Shown here one piece after another: positions 41,213-50,419 of a DNA stretch of 64,000 nucleotides. The translations under genes were made by a program, and so were the position numbers. The notes under the pieces are model-generated. The model was not told the DNA's origin and made no database searches. It saw only the letters and a program-made list of their open reading frames with translations. This stretch comes from Bacteroidota bacterium (GTDB taxonomy: Bacteria > Bacteroidota > JABWAT01). How positions within the stretch are numbered: the first letter of the stretch is position 1; the number at the start of each line of letters is the position of its first letter. The DNA lies in NCBI GenBank assembly GCA_020161835.1, contig JAIUNL010000003.1, positions 62,001 through 126,000 on the forward strand, in the 5' to 3' direction.

Positions 41213-42538
41213 TTGAACCTCCGTTTCCAGAAAAAAAACCGGATTTTGCTGACTTCCTTTCTCTTTATCGTTCTGGTTGTTTTTGCCCAGATTGTGTGGT
41301 GGATTTTCTTTCAGATCAGCAATTCAAAGACGACCTCGGGTATTTCACTGAAAATGGCAGAAAAAACCCGGTCTGTGGCAGCCTGGCATTTGCATCAGGT
41401 TCTTGTTCATTCAACTGAATTAGAACAGACCGATCTTTTTGCCGGCAAAATTGTACTTAGCGGGAATAAAATCAGCCAGATTTCAGGCGATACAACAGGT
41501 TTCTATATTGTAATTAAATCGGGTTTGAATTTAGGGTATCCGGTTGAGTTTTCAGGTTTATGGATGATCAGATCCGGTGAAAAGGGTGAAAAAATCCTTG
41601 ATCACATCCATGTGGGAAAACTAAGAGAGTGGGTTCAGCAAAACTATCCGCAAGTTGAAATTTATGGAATTGCCCTTGTTGAACGACCGTGGTTCCTGAC
41701 ACCTGAAGATTTCAGAGTTTCAGTTGATCATGTCAATAAAATCAATTCTGAAACTGAACGTCAGCTCAGAATGTTCATCTGGGAAGGCGGTTTTTTTATT
41801 TTGCTGATGATGGTTGCAGTTGCCCTGCTTTACACCAACATCCGGGCAGAATGGATTCACAGTCACCAGGTTCACAATTTTATGCTTACCGTTACGCATG
41901 AATTGAAATCACCCATTGCGTCGGTAAAACTCTATCTTGAAACCCTGCTGAAACACGATCCGCCCAAAGAAAAACGAATTGAATTTATCACAAAAGCAGT
42001 AGAAGAAACCGTTCGCCTTGAAGATCACATCGAAAATATTTTGTCTGCTTCCCGCCTTGAAAGTCAAACTGAAAAAATAAATTTTACTGAACTTAACCTT
42101 TTTGAATTGATCGAAAACTGGTTTTCAACCGGAAAATATCAGGAATCTGGCCGGATTGTTCTGGATGATTCCCTGAAAAAAGATGTCTGGATGCTGGGTG
42201 ACGAGAAAAAACTCAGATCTGTTTTTACCAATCTGGTTGATAATGCCCTGAAATATTCTGAAGGACAGGTTTTTCTGCGTGGTTCTGATGAAAACGGGAA
42301 AATTAAAATCACGGTTAAGGATCTGGGACAGGGTATACCAAAATCAGCACAACCGTTCATTTTCAATAAATTTTTCCGGGTTGATGATGAGCTGATCAGG
42401 AATAACAAGGGTGTCGGGCTGGGTTTGTTTATTGCCAATGAATGTGTGAAATTGCATAAAGGAACCATTCTGGTGGAATCTGACACAGGAAAGGGTTCTG
42501 AGTTTATTGTCGAATTACCAGGAATTAATGAGGCCTGA
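41213..42538 (+). CDS. Sensor histidine kinase (HPK1 type)
   Basis: 441 residues if started at TTG 41213; no ATG gives a better membrane start. Two membrane segments (~12-36 and ~184-204) enclose a ~145-residue periplasmic domain without a recognised fold. No HAMP domain: the dimerisation helix follows directly with the phospho-acceptor in VTHELKSPIAS (H ~228). The ATPase motifs are NLVDNALKYSEG, DLGQGIPKS and VGLGLFIANE. An OmpR-type regulator starts two bases after its stop. The pair stands between hemL and hemE, so it may sense oxygen, heme or envelope state, which is inference. Confidence 0.9.
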   Translation: MNLRFQKKNRILLTSFLFIVLVVFAQIVWWIFFQISNSKTTSGISLKMAEKTRSVAAWHLHQVLVHSTELEQTDLFAGKIVLSGNKISQISGDTTGFYIVIKSGLNLGYPVEFSGLWMIRSGEKGEKILDHIHVGKLREWVQQNYPQVEIYGIALVERPWFLTPEDFRVSVDHVNKINSETERQLRMFIWEGGFFILLMMVAVALLYTNIRAEWIHSHQVHNFMLTVTHELKSPIASVKLYLETLLKHDPPKEKRIEFITKAVEETVRLEDHIENILSASRLESQTEKINFTELNLFELIENWFSTGKYQESGRIVLDDSLKKDVWMLGDEKKLRSVFTNLVDNALKYSEGQVFLRGSDENGKIKITVKDLGQGIPKSAQPFIFNKFFRVDDELIRNNKGVGLGLFIANECVKLHKGTILVESDTGKGSEFIVELPGINEA

Positions 42539-42539
42539 A

Positions 42540-43241
42540 ATGGAAACCCGGATTTTACTGGTTGAAGATGAAACGAACATTGCTGATGCCCTGAAGTTTA
42601 ACCTCGAACAGGAAGGATATTCGGTTACCATTATCAGTAACGGAAAAATTGCCATTGAGGTTTTTGAAAAACAACGCTTTGATCTGGTCATTTTAGATCT
42701 GATGCTGCCGGGTGCAAACGGATTTGATGTGCTTGAATCCATCCGGATAAAAGATGAAACAACGCCGGTTCTGATTGTTTCTGCCAAATATCAGGATACT
42801 GACAAGATCAAAGGACTGAAAATCGGTGCTGATGATTACCTGACAAAACCTTTTAATCTGGAAGAATTGCTTCTCAGAATTCAGCGGTTACTCAAACGGT
42901 CAACACTTGTTCAGCAATCTTCTTCGAAGCTTTTGGTTGATCAGCATACTTTCGGTGAAAACACCATTTTCTTTTCCCGCCAGGAAGCAAAAACCCATTC
43001 AGGATCCGTCGTTCTGACAGCAAAGGAAACAGAAATCATGAAACTGCTGATCCAGAATGATGGCGAAGTGGTTTCCCGTGAAACGATTTTAAGCCGGGTT
43101 TGGGGTTACGATGTGTACCCGACAACCCGCACCATTGATAATTTTATAGCCCGGCTCAGAAAATATTTTGAAACTGATCCGGGAAATCCAAAATACATTC
43201 ACTCCATCCGTGGGGTGGGTTATAAATTTACCGGAGTCTGA
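42540..43241 (+). CDS. OmpR-family response regulator
   Basis: 233 residues from ATG 42540, two bases after the kinase stop; the longer frame from 42507 lies inside the kinase gene. Receiver: E9/D10, phospho-acceptor D53 in VILDLMLPG, T/S in IVSAKYQD, K103 in YLTKPFNLEELL. A winged-helix DNA-binding domain fills about 130-233 (LTAKETEIMKLLIQNDGEVVSR, then TIDNFIARLRKYF and RGVGYKF). Its stop overlaps the hemE start by one base (TGATG), so the regulator is translated together with hemE. Confidence 0.94.
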   Translation: METRILLVEDETNIADALKFNLEQEGYSVTIISNGKIAIEVFEKQRFDLVILDLMLPGANGFDVLESIRIKDETTPVLIVSAKYQDTDKIKGLKIGADDYLTKPFNLEELLLRIQRLLKRSTLVQQSSSKLLVDQHTFGENTIFFSRQEAKTHSGSVVLTAKETEIMKLLIQNDGEVVSRETILSRVWGYDVYPTTRTIDNFIARLRKYFETDPGNPKYIHSIRGVGYKFTGV

Positions 43242-44281
43242 TGTCTTTGTTTAAAAATGATCTGATATTACGTGCTGCCCGTCGTGAACCTGTAGAAAGA
43301 ACCCCGGTCTGGATGATGAGACAGGCCGGCCGTTACCTTCCCCAATACCGTGCCGTCAGAGAAGGCCGTTCCTTCCTCGAAATGTGCAAAACCCCCGAAC
43401 TTGCCACTGAAGTCACCCTTCAGCCGGTTGATCTGATCGGGGTGGATGCTGCCATCATTTTTTCTGATATTCTGGTCATCCCGGAAGCAATGGGTTCAAA
43501 TCTTGAACTGATCGAATCAAAAGGTCCGGTGATTTACAATCCGGTCAGAACGGCTTCAGATGTTGAAAATCTGAAAGTGATTGATGCGGTTTCTGATCTG
43601 GGTTATGTGCTCGAAGCCATCAGAATGACGAAAAAGGAATTGAATAACCGGGTTCCGCTGATCGGATTTTCAGGTGCGCCCTGGACGTTGCTGACTTACA
43701 TGGTTGAAGGCGGTTCATCAAAATCGTTCAAATTTTCGAAATCCATGATCATGGATCAGCCCAAAACGGCTCACCGGCTCCTGAAAGATTTGTCGTTTGC
43801 CATTTCAGATTATCTCATCGCTCAGGTTGAGGCCGGTGCTGATATCATTCAGATTTTTGATTCGTGGGCATCGGCACTTGATCCGGTTTATTACGAAAAA
43901 TTCGGGTTGCCGTACATCGAATTTATTGTGGATTCCCTCAAGGTTTTGGATGTGCCGGTGATTGTTTTTGCAAAAGGCGCCAACGCTTCTCTTGAAAGAT
44001 TGAGCAAATCGGGTGCGCACGTTCTCGGGCTAGACTGGACGATCAGTCTTGCCGAAGCAAAATCACGTGTCGGAAATTCTGTTGCCCTTCAGGGTAACAT
44101 GGATCCGTCATTTTTATATTCTTCTCCCGGATCCATCGAAAGGGAAGTAAAACGGATTCTTTCACTCTGGGGTCCGGAAACCGGACATATTTTTAATCTC
44201 GGACATGGCATCCTGCCAGACGTCCCGCCTGAACATGCAAAAGCCATGGTCAACGCCGTCAAACAATTTTCAGTCAGATAG
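43241..44281 (+). CDS. hemE: Uroporphyrinogen decarboxylase
   Basis: 346 residues, full length. The substrate-binding PVWMMRQAGRYLPQYR (22-37) is the family signature; FSDILVIPEAMG (~73-84) has the essential Asp, and GFSGAPWTLLTYMVEGG (~143-159) and the final GLGHG-like FNLGHGILPDVPPEH are also typical. It turns uroporphyrinogen III into coproporphyrinogen III. Start and the preceding regulator stop share one base. Confidence 0.96.
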   Translation: MSLFKNDLILRAARREPVERTPVWMMRQAGRYLPQYRAVREGRSFLEMCKTPELATEVTLQPVDLIGVDAAIIFSDILVIPEAMGSNLELIESKGPVIYNPVRTASDVENLKVIDAVSDLGYVLEAIRMTKKELNNRVPLIGFSGAPWTLLTYMVEGGSSKSFKFSKSMIMDQPKTAHRLLKDLSFAISDYLIAQVEAGADIIQIFDSWASALDPVYYEKFGLPYIEFIVDSLKVLDVPVIVFAKGANASLERLSKSGAHVLGLDWTISLAEAKSRVGNSVALQGNMDPSFLYSSPGSIEREVKRILSLWGPETGHIFNLGHGILPDVPPEHAKAMVNAVKQFSVR

Positions 44282-44306
44282 AAGTTAAGGGAAGCGAAGG
44301 ATTATT

Positions 44307-45695
44307 TTGGAAGCGCAGCAATTTCAGGAAGTTTTAGAACTGATGCACAAGTACAGTCAGGCCGGGCCAAGGTACACGAGTTACCCCACGGCGCCTGAGT
44401 GGAAATCGGGTTACGAAGAAGCAGATTACAAAAAACTGCTTGCCCGGATGAAAGGGTACGAAGATGAACCCATCGCCATGTACATTCACATTCCGTTTTG
44501 CGAAGAACGGTGTCTGTATTGTGCCTGTAATGTAACCGTTAGGAATGATCATTCAGTTGCCGACCGGTATCTTGATCATCTTGAAAAGGAAATCAAACTC
44601 GTTTCGGGCTATCTCGGATTCAAACCCAAAGTTCAGCAGCTTCACTGGGGCGGGGGAACGCCAACTTATCTGAGTCCGGTTCAGATCACCCGGCTGATGA
44701 AAGTACTGAACGATCAATTTGACATCAATTATCTTTCGGGTGAGCTGGCCGTTGAAGTTGATCCGGTTGTGACAACGGCGGAACATATTCAGACACTGGC
44801 TGATGAAGGATTTACCCGGTTTTCGTTTGGTGTGCAGGATTTTGACAAAAAAGTGCAGGAAGCCGTACGGCGGGTTCAGACTTTTGAGGATACCGCCAAG
44901 CTGATTCAGGAAGCACGGAATTCAGGCGCAAAATCCATCAATATTGATTTGATTTACGGTTTACCCCATCAAACCAGGGAATCGTTCCAGGAAACGCTGA
45001 ATAAAGCCCTGATGCTGTCACCAGATCGTGTTGCCATGTTTTCGTATGCGCATGTTCCCTGGATGCACAAACATCAGCAGGTGCTCGAACAGCACCCCAG
45101 ACCGGATGCCGACCTTAAAATGGAATTGTTGATTCAGGCCAGAGAATTTTTCGAAAAAAATGGCATGTTCCTCATCGGACTTGATCATTTTTCGAAACCG
45201 GAAGATGAATTGTACGATGCCCTCAATGAGGGAACCCTGAAACGGAATTTCATGGGTTACACCGTGATGGAAGCTGAAAATATTCTCGCTTTCGGTAACT
45301 CATCCATAGGGTATCTACTAGGTTCCTACGTCCAGAATGACCGGACGTTGAAAGGTTATGAAGAAAAGTTAGATGCCGGTTTGCTTCCCGTTGAAACCGG
45401 ATACAAAATGACGAAAGATGATTTCGTAAGAAAAACCGCCATTATGGAAATCATGATTGCCTTTGTGATTTTTTACGACGACTTCAAGCGTAAAACCGGT
45501 ACTGAATTTCTGACCTATTTTGCCAAAGAACTCGCAGAAATGAAAGACATGTTCGATGACGGAATGGTCCGACTTTTCCCTGACCGTTTTGTTGTCACCG
45601 ATAAAGGTGAATTGTTCCTGAGAAATATCGCCATGCGCTTCGACAAATTCCTTTCCGACAAACAAACAGAAAAGAGGTTTTCGAGTACGGTGTGA
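44307..45695 (+). CDS. hemN: Oxygen-independent coproporphyrinogen III oxidase (radical SAM)
   Basis: 462 residues, the length of true HemN rather than the shorter HemW. It starts with TTG after GAAGGATT; ATG at 44343 would cut off 12 residues. The N-terminal PRYTSYPTAPEW is typical of HemN. The 4Fe-4S cluster cysteines are C65, C69 and C72 with C74 beside them (HIPFCEERCLYCACN). GGGTP (~114-118) binds SAM. C-terminal HemN domain present. It makes protoporphyrinogen IX without oxygen, using substrate delivered by HemE. It starts 25 bases after hemE. Confidence 0.95.
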   Translation: MEAQQFQEVLELMHKYSQAGPRYTSYPTAPEWKSGYEEADYKKLLARMKGYEDEPIAMYIHIPFCEERCLYCACNVTVRNDHSVADRYLDHLEKEIKLVSGYLGFKPKVQQLHWGGGTPTYLSPVQITRLMKVLNDQFDINYLSGELAVEVDPVVTTAEHIQTLADEGFTRFSFGVQDFDKKVQEAVRRVQTFEDTAKLIQEARNSGAKSINIDLIYGLPHQTRESFQETLNKALMLSPDRVAMFSYAHVPWMHKHQQVLEQHPRPDADLKMELLIQAREFFEKNGMFLIGLDHFSKPEDELYDALNEGTLKRNFMGYTVMEAENILAFGNSSIGYLLGSYVQNDRTLKGYEEKLDAGLLPVETGYKMTKDDFVRKTAIMEIMIAFVIFYDDFKRKTGTEFLTYFAKELAEMKDMFDDGMVRLFPDRFVVTDKGELFLRNIAMRFDKFLSDKQTEKRFSSTV

Positions 45696-45702
45696 AAGAC
45701 CG

Positions 45703-45730
45703 GGACGGGTTACGGGTTACGGGTTACGCA
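45703..45730. repeat. GGGTTACGGGTTACGGGTTAC tandem run
   Basis: Three tandem GGGTTAC units after GACC-GGGAC, directly after hemN. Same word family as at 29946 and 46124. Confidence 0.65.
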
Positions 45731-45778
45731 AAAAATTAAGATCAAAATTTATAATTTAAGAGACATTTTATCAAATAA

Positions 45779-46141
45779 ATGGTACACAAGAACCTTGAGG
45801 TTTGGCAATTAAGTATGGAGCTGGTTACAACTTTATATGAGGTTACCAGAGTGTTCCCAAAGGACGAAATTTATGGAATTACCAGCCAAATTCGTCGGGC
45901 TGCCGTTTCCATACCGACCAATATCTCTGAAGGTGCAGCTAGAAACCATACCAAAGAATACATTCAGTTTTTGTATATTGCACTTGGTTCAGCATCAGAG
46001 GTTGAAACACTTCTTCAGATTTCAAGAAATCTTGGATATTTGACTGAAACAAAGGAAATTGAAAATAAACTCGATTCTGTCAGGCGATTGCTTGCTGGAT
46101 TAATCAAATATTTGTCTTCCACCCGTAACCTCCCGCAATAG
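45779..46141 (+). CDS. Four-helix-bundle protein of the S23 / rRNA intervening-sequence family
   Basis: 120 residues. HKNLEVWQLSMELVTTLYEVT at the front, FPKDEIYGITSQIRRAAVSIPTNISEGAAR in the middle and KEYIQFLYIALGSASEVETLLQISRNLGYL are the family pattern. In Leptospira and others such proteins are encoded within 23S rRNA insertions, but in Bacteroidota they are common alone in intergenic spaces. No rRNA is near. The last codons (STRNLPQ) and the stop come from a CCCGTAACCTCCCGC repeat, so the tail is probably recent. Function unknown. Confidence 0.88.
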   Translation: MVHKNLEVWQLSMELVTTLYEVTRVFPKDEIYGITSQIRRAAVSIPTNISEGAARNHTKEYIQFLYIALGSASEVETLLQISRNLGYLTETKEIENKLDSVRRLLAGLIKYLSSTRNLPQ

Positions 46142-46372
46142 CGGGACAGGCAGTAATAGGTGACCCGTAACCATGATGAAATCATTAAAGTACAAAATTC
46201 TCGAATTCTTTATCCTGCTTTGGGTGAGAGTCAACTTCCGCAGAAAAAGAAAAGATCGTTCCGCCTGGCGATAATTTTGTGTTCTTCCCACATTTTCTCT
46301 CCGGTAACCCCTGCGATTGCCTTTAATTCCCTCCTGTAACCCGTAATTCGTGACCCGTAACCTCCTCCGGAA
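46124..46372. repeat. CCCGTAACC repeat words around a small frame
   Basis: ACCCGTAACCTCCCGCAATA (46123-46142), GTGACCCGTAACC (46160-46172) and GTAACCCGTAATTCGTGACC (from 46337) are copies of the GGTTACGGGTCAC word family in reverse. The first copy overlaps the end of the S23-like gene. Confidence 0.65.
46173..46274 (+). CDS. Possible small membrane peptide (33 residues)
   Basis: ATG-ATG at 46173 leads to MMKSLKYKILEFFILLWVRV then a strongly basic end (NFRRKRKDRSAWR). The hydrophobic stretch followed by arginines and lysines would suit a small inner-membrane peptide. There is no ribosome site and a repeat lies right before the start, so the case is weak. It does resemble the cationic make-up of the small ORF at 11397 in general terms only. 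Confidence 0.22.
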   Translation: MMKSLKYKILEFFILLWVRVNFRRKRKDRSAWR

Positions 46373-46421
46373 CAACTCACCCCCAAAATTTTGTTCAGGT
46401 TTCCAACAAAGGAGCCATTGA

Positions 46422-48695
46422 ATGAAATCTGCTTTTTTTACTTTCTTAACTTTTACTTTCTTTTCAGTTTCGGTATTTGCCCAAGCCGGCGGAACGATAA
46501 CCGGAGTGATAACCGATAAAACCAACCGTCAGCCTGTGTTGGGGGCAAATATTCTCGTGATTGAAACCGGTCGTGGTGATGCAACAACCGCAACGGGAGA
46601 ATATAAAATTACCGGACTTGAGCCGGGAACCTATTCACTCAGAGTGTCTTATCTCGGGTATACCTCAGTAACCAAAACCGATATTGTGGTCAACAATGTC
46701 AGCTTTACCCGTTTGAATTTTGAGATTGAACCGGCTGATCTTGAACTCGAGACCATCGAGGTGACAACCAGTTATTATCAGAAAAACACCGATAATATCA
46801 CCAGTTTGAATGCCTTTTCCTTCGAAGAAATCCGCCGTGCACCGGGCGGTCAGGAAGACATTGTAAAAGCTATTTCTGTTGTTCCCGGCGTTGCAACCCA
46901 ATCGGGCGGAAGAAATGATCTTATTGTCAGAGGTGGTGGCCCGTCTGAAAATCTATTCTTAATCGACGGACTTGAAGTCCCCAACATCAATCACTTCGGA
47001 ACCCAGGGTGCAACTGGTGGTCCGTTAACGCTCGTCAATGTAGATTTTGTTGATAACACAGAATTTGCCACTGGTGGATTTGGTGCCAGATACGGCGACC
47101 GGCTGTCTTCAGTTCTGAATATCTCACTCCGTGAAGGCCGACAGGATCGCTGGGGAAGTAAAACGAACTTAAGTGCAACTGGTTTTGGAGCCAATATTGA
47201 AGGTCCGGTTGGTCAGAACGGAAACTTCCTTTTTTCTGCAAGACGGTCATATCTCGATTTTATTTTTAAAGCTGCCGGATTTGGCTTCATTCCCGAATAC
47301 TGGGATTTCCAGGGAAAATATGTTCAGCGTATTGACGAAAAAAACAAGCTTCAGTTTTTTGGGATCGGTGCCCTGGATAATGTGTCATTCGATAATGCCA
47401 ACCGAAAAAACAGGTTATCCAATTCCCAGATTCTCGGAAGTGACCAGAATCAGTATGTCGTTGGAGGAACCTGGCAGCATGTTACGTCGGCCGGACTCAT
47501 GAACATCACCCTTGGCCGCAATTACGTCGATTTCAGCAGTGCCCAGGCAGATACCAATCAGGTTAAAATATTTGATAATCAGGCTTACGAAGCTGAAAAT
47601 TCAGTCCGTGCTGAAATGATTACCCGTCTGACACCTAGAGTTGAAATGACCGTCGGTGCCCAGTACAAATTGGTTCAGGCAAATTCAATGTTAATTGTAA
47701 ATGCTAAAAACCCGTTTGGCGACGTTTTTAACGTCAATGAAGACAATGATTTAACAGCTCATAAAGCCTCCTTCTATCTTCAGGCAGCTCATGACTGGGC
47801 TCACGGTTTTGATTACACTGTTGGACTCCGTGCTGATTATTTTTCTGCGATAAAAAATGAGCTGGCACTTTCGCCACGGGTTTCACTCGGATTTAATCTG
47901 GATGAACTGAACCGGTTTACCGCCTCTGCCGGATTGTATCACCAGTCACCCAGTTACACCTGGCTCGCCAATAATCCCAATAATCAGAATCTGAAGCATC
48001 TTCAATCCATTCAAACGGTTCTGGGTTATGAGCACATGTTCCGTGCCGATACCAAGTTCAGAGTGGAAGCCTATTACAAGGACTACAAAAACTATCCGGC
48101 CAGCACCAGCAGAGCTTACCTTGTTCTTGCCAATACAGGCGCCGGTTTTGGCGGCCAGCAGGATGGATTTGCCAGTTTTGGGTTTGATAATCTGGTAAGC
48201 AAAGGAACGGGTTTTTCACGTGGACTTGAATTCCAGATTCAGAAAAAACTGAGTGAAGTGAAAGGTTACGGAATTGCTTCTCTGAGTCTGAACGAAGTGT
48301 ATTTCACTCCGCTTGATGGCAAAGAATACCGGGGAAGTTACTCCCAACCGGTTATTTTTAACCTTTCAGGCGGCTACCAGTTTGCCAATAACTACGAACT
48401 GGGTCTGAAATTCAGAATGGCGTCGGGTTTGCCATACACGCCATTTAATTCTGACGGAACCCAGAATATTTCTGAATACAACCAGAAAACCCTTGATTTT
48501 ACTCATCAGCTTGACATCCGGGTCGATAAACGGTGGAATTTCACAGCGTGGAACCTGATTACCTATATTGATATTCAGAATATTTACGCACAGGAAAACC
48601 AGTTTTCTGTTCAGTGGGACCTGGAAACCCAACAAGTTAGAAAAGGAAGTTCAATTGGCGTACTGCCCACCATTGGCATAACGGCTGAATTTTGA
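46422..48695 (+). CDS. TonB-dependent outer-membrane receptor with CarboxypepD_reg-like domain
   Basis: 757 residues; AAAGGAG seven bases before ATG and a signal peptide (KSAFFTFLTFTFFSVSVFAQ). A CarboxypepD_reg-like domain (~25-105: ITGVITDKTNRQPVLGANI ... GEYKITGLEPGTYSLRVSYLGY) is followed by a plug (~115-225, VPGVATQSGGRNDLIVRGGGPSENLFLIDG) and a barrel to the end. It would import a large or scarce nutrient across the outer membrane. The absence of a SusD gene beside it argues against a classical polysaccharide locus. The substrate is unknown; proximity to heme genes is not proof of a heme role. Confidence 0.92.
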   Translation: MKSAFFTFLTFTFFSVSVFAQAGGTITGVITDKTNRQPVLGANILVIETGRGDATTATGEYKITGLEPGTYSLRVSYLGYTSVTKTDIVVNNVSFTRLNFEIEPADLELETIEVTTSYYQKNTDNITSLNAFSFEEIRRAPGGQEDIVKAISVVPGVATQSGGRNDLIVRGGGPSENLFLIDGLEVPNINHFGTQGATGGPLTLVNVDFVDNTEFATGGFGARYGDRLSSVLNISLREGRQDRWGSKTNLSATGFGANIEGPVGQNGNFLFSARRSYLDFIFKAAGFGFIPEYWDFQGKYVQRIDEKNKLQFFGIGALDNVSFDNANRKNRLSNSQILGSDQNQYVVGGTWQHVTSAGLMNITLGRNYVDFSSAQADTNQVKIFDNQAYEAENSVRAEMITRLTPRVEMTVGAQYKLVQANSMLIVNAKNPFGDVFNVNEDNDLTAHKASFYLQAAHDWAHGFDYTVGLRADYFSAIKNELALSPRVSLGFNLDELNRFTASAGLYHQSPSYTWLANNPNNQNLKHLQSIQTVLGYEHMFRADTKFRVEAYYKDYKNYPASTSRAYLVLANTGAGFGGQQDGFASFGFDNLVSKGTGFSRGLEFQIQKKLSEVKGYGIASLSLNEVYFTPLDGKEYRGSYSQPVIFNLSGGYQFANNYELGLKFRMASGLPYTPFNSDGTQNISEYNQKTLDFTHQLDIRVDKRWNFTAWNLITYIDIQNIYAQENQFSVQWDLETQQVRKGSSIGVLPTIGITAEF

Positions 48696-48743
48696 ATTGG
48701 TGGTAAGTGGTAGGTGTTAGGTGGTCAGTAGTTATTTCAAGTA

Positions 48744-48783
48744 GAAAACCGGACACTGAGCGGAGTCGAAGTGCACGGTTTTC
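48744..48783. repeat. Hairpin-core repeat with arms GAAAACCG/CGGTTTTC
   Basis: Core CACTGAGCGGAGTCGAAGTG at 48754-48773, left arm 48744-48751, right arm 48776-48783, perfectly complementary over 8 bases. On both sides are GGTGGTAAGTGGTAG / CTTACCACATACCAC word repeats (48700-48735, 48800-48820). Confidence 0.85.
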
Positions 48784-48912
48784 TCTCTGACCACGTATCA
48801 CTTACCACATACCACAGATTCACGTTTTCCCCGCTTCCGGAATTCACTTTCCCCGATTTGTGTTATCCCGGATATGAAACTCATTCCAATCTTTTAATAA
48901 AAAACAGGTTAC

Positions 48913-50400
48913 ATGTTTAAATCAGATTATCTCTCCATCAAAACGCTTGGCGAACTTCGCAAATCGGGTTATCAAACCCTTTCTGTCAAAGATGAAATGC
49001 GCAGAAATCTCATTCAGCGTCTTCAGGCGAAAGAACGGTTTTTCGAAGGCATTCACGGTTACGAAAAAACCGTAATTCCTGAACTTGAAAATGCCATTTT
49101 AAGCAAACACAATATCATTCTGCTCGGACTAAGGGGTCAGGCCAAAACCAAACTTGCCCGGCTTCTGGTTCAGTTGCTCGATGAATACATTCCGGTTATT
49201 GAAGGCAGTGAAGTTAATGACAATCCGTTCAGTCCCATTTCTATTTTTGGCAAGGATCTGATCAAGGAAAAAGGAGATTCGACTCCAGTTACCTGGGTTC
49301 ATCGTGCTGAACGGTATGGTGAAAAACTCGCTACGCCGGATGTGACCGTTGCAGATCTGGTGGGTGATATTGATCCGATCAAAGCTGCAACCCAAAGGCT
49401 TTCGTATTCTGATGAGCGGATTCTTCACTATGGAATTATTCCCCGCACGAATCGTGGCATTTTCGTAATCAATGAACTGCCTGATCTTCAGCCCAGAATT
49501 CAGGTTTCGCTGTTTAATATTCTGCAGGAACAGGATATTCAGATCCGCGGATTCAGAACCCGGATTCCTATGGATATTCTTCTGATTTTTACGGCAAATC
49601 CTGAAGATTACACCAATCGCGGATCTATTATCACGCCGCTGAAAGATCGTATTGATTCCCAGATTATCACTCACTATCCGAAAACGATTGAAATTGCGAG
49701 AAGAATCACCGAACAGGAATCGTTTCACGACACCGGCCGTTCAGTTGAAGTCCACATCCCCGACCTGATCAGAAATCTGGTTGAGCAAATTTCCTTCGAA
49801 GCCAGAGAAAGTGAATTTATCGATCACAAGTCTGGCGTTTCTGCACGTCTTGCCATTTCTGCCTTTGAAAATCTGGTGAGTCAGGCTGAACGGCGGGCAA
49901 TTCTGAATAACGAAACTGAAACCACCATCCGGATTTCTGACCTGTACCGGATTGTTCCTTCCATTACCGGTAAAATTGAGCTGGTTTATGAAGGTGAGCA
50001 GGAAGGGATGCAGAAAGTTGCGCTGGCTTTGATTAACAAAGCAGTGAAAACCCAATTCAGGAAATTTTTTCCCGATCCGGCATCATTCAAAACCGGTGAT
50101 GAAAAAAATCCTTACAAAACTGTGATCGATTGGTTCACCAAAGGCCGGAATCTTGATCTTGAATTTGATGAATCCGCCAAAACCTATCAGGAAAAGCTGG
50201 CGGCAGTTGACGGTTTGAAAAATCTGGCTGATTCCCGCATGAAACTGATTGGTGATGCCTCTGAATCACTTGTTGAAGAGTTCATTCTCGAAGGATTGTC
50301 GTTGTACTCGTTACTTGGGAAAGACTGGCTTGAAGAATCAGTGACGTTCAAAGATATGATGGGCTCCATGCTGAAGGGCATGAAGTTTGATGAAGAATAG
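48913..50400 (+). CDS. AAA+ ATPase of the MoxR / magnesium-chelatase type
   Basis: 495 residues. Walker A GLRGQAKT (72-79), a Walker B-like GIFVINELPDL (~182-192) with INE where DE is usual, sensor-1 IFTANPEDYTNRG (~224-236) and the arginine-finger region LKDRIDSQI. A C-terminal extension (~330-495) lacks a von Willebrand domain. The insertion IEGSEVNDNPFSPIS (~96-110) after the first core helix is of the Mg-chelatase I kind. MoxR-like ATPases remodel metal-containing protein complexes together with a VWA partner; no such partner is visible in the window. AGGTTAC precedes the ATG. Confidence 0.85.
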   Translation: MFKSDYLSIKTLGELRKSGYQTLSVKDEMRRNLIQRLQAKERFFEGIHGYEKTVIPELENAILSKHNIILLGLRGQAKTKLARLLVQLLDEYIPVIEGSEVNDNPFSPISIFGKDLIKEKGDSTPVTWVHRAERYGEKLATPDVTVADLVGDIDPIKAATQRLSYSDERILHYGIIPRTNRGIFVINELPDLQPRIQVSLFNILQEQDIQIRGFRTRIPMDILLIFTANPEDYTNRGSIITPLKDRIDSQIITHYPKTIEIARRITEQESFHDTGRSVEVHIPDLIRNLVEQISFEARESEFIDHKSGVSARLAISAFENLVSQAERRAILNNETETTIRISDLYRIVPSITGKIELVYEGEQEGMQKVALALINKAVKTQFRKFFPDPASFKTGDEKNPYKTVIDWFTKGRNLDLEFDESAKTYQEKLAAVDGLKNLADSRMKLIGDASESLVEEFILEGLSLYSLLGKDWLEESVTFKDMMGSMLKGMKFDEE

Positions 50401-50419
50401 GGTAGTGATAAGTGGTAAG

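Noticed and set aside
45779..46141. S23-like gene as sign of a nearby 23S rRNA insertion
   Set aside because: No rRNA sequence was recognised on either side; family members are often free-standing in this group of bacteria.
46422..48695. SusC-type glycan-uptake locus
   Set aside because: The receptor has the CarboxypepD_reg-like front but no SusD partner and no glycosidase beside it.
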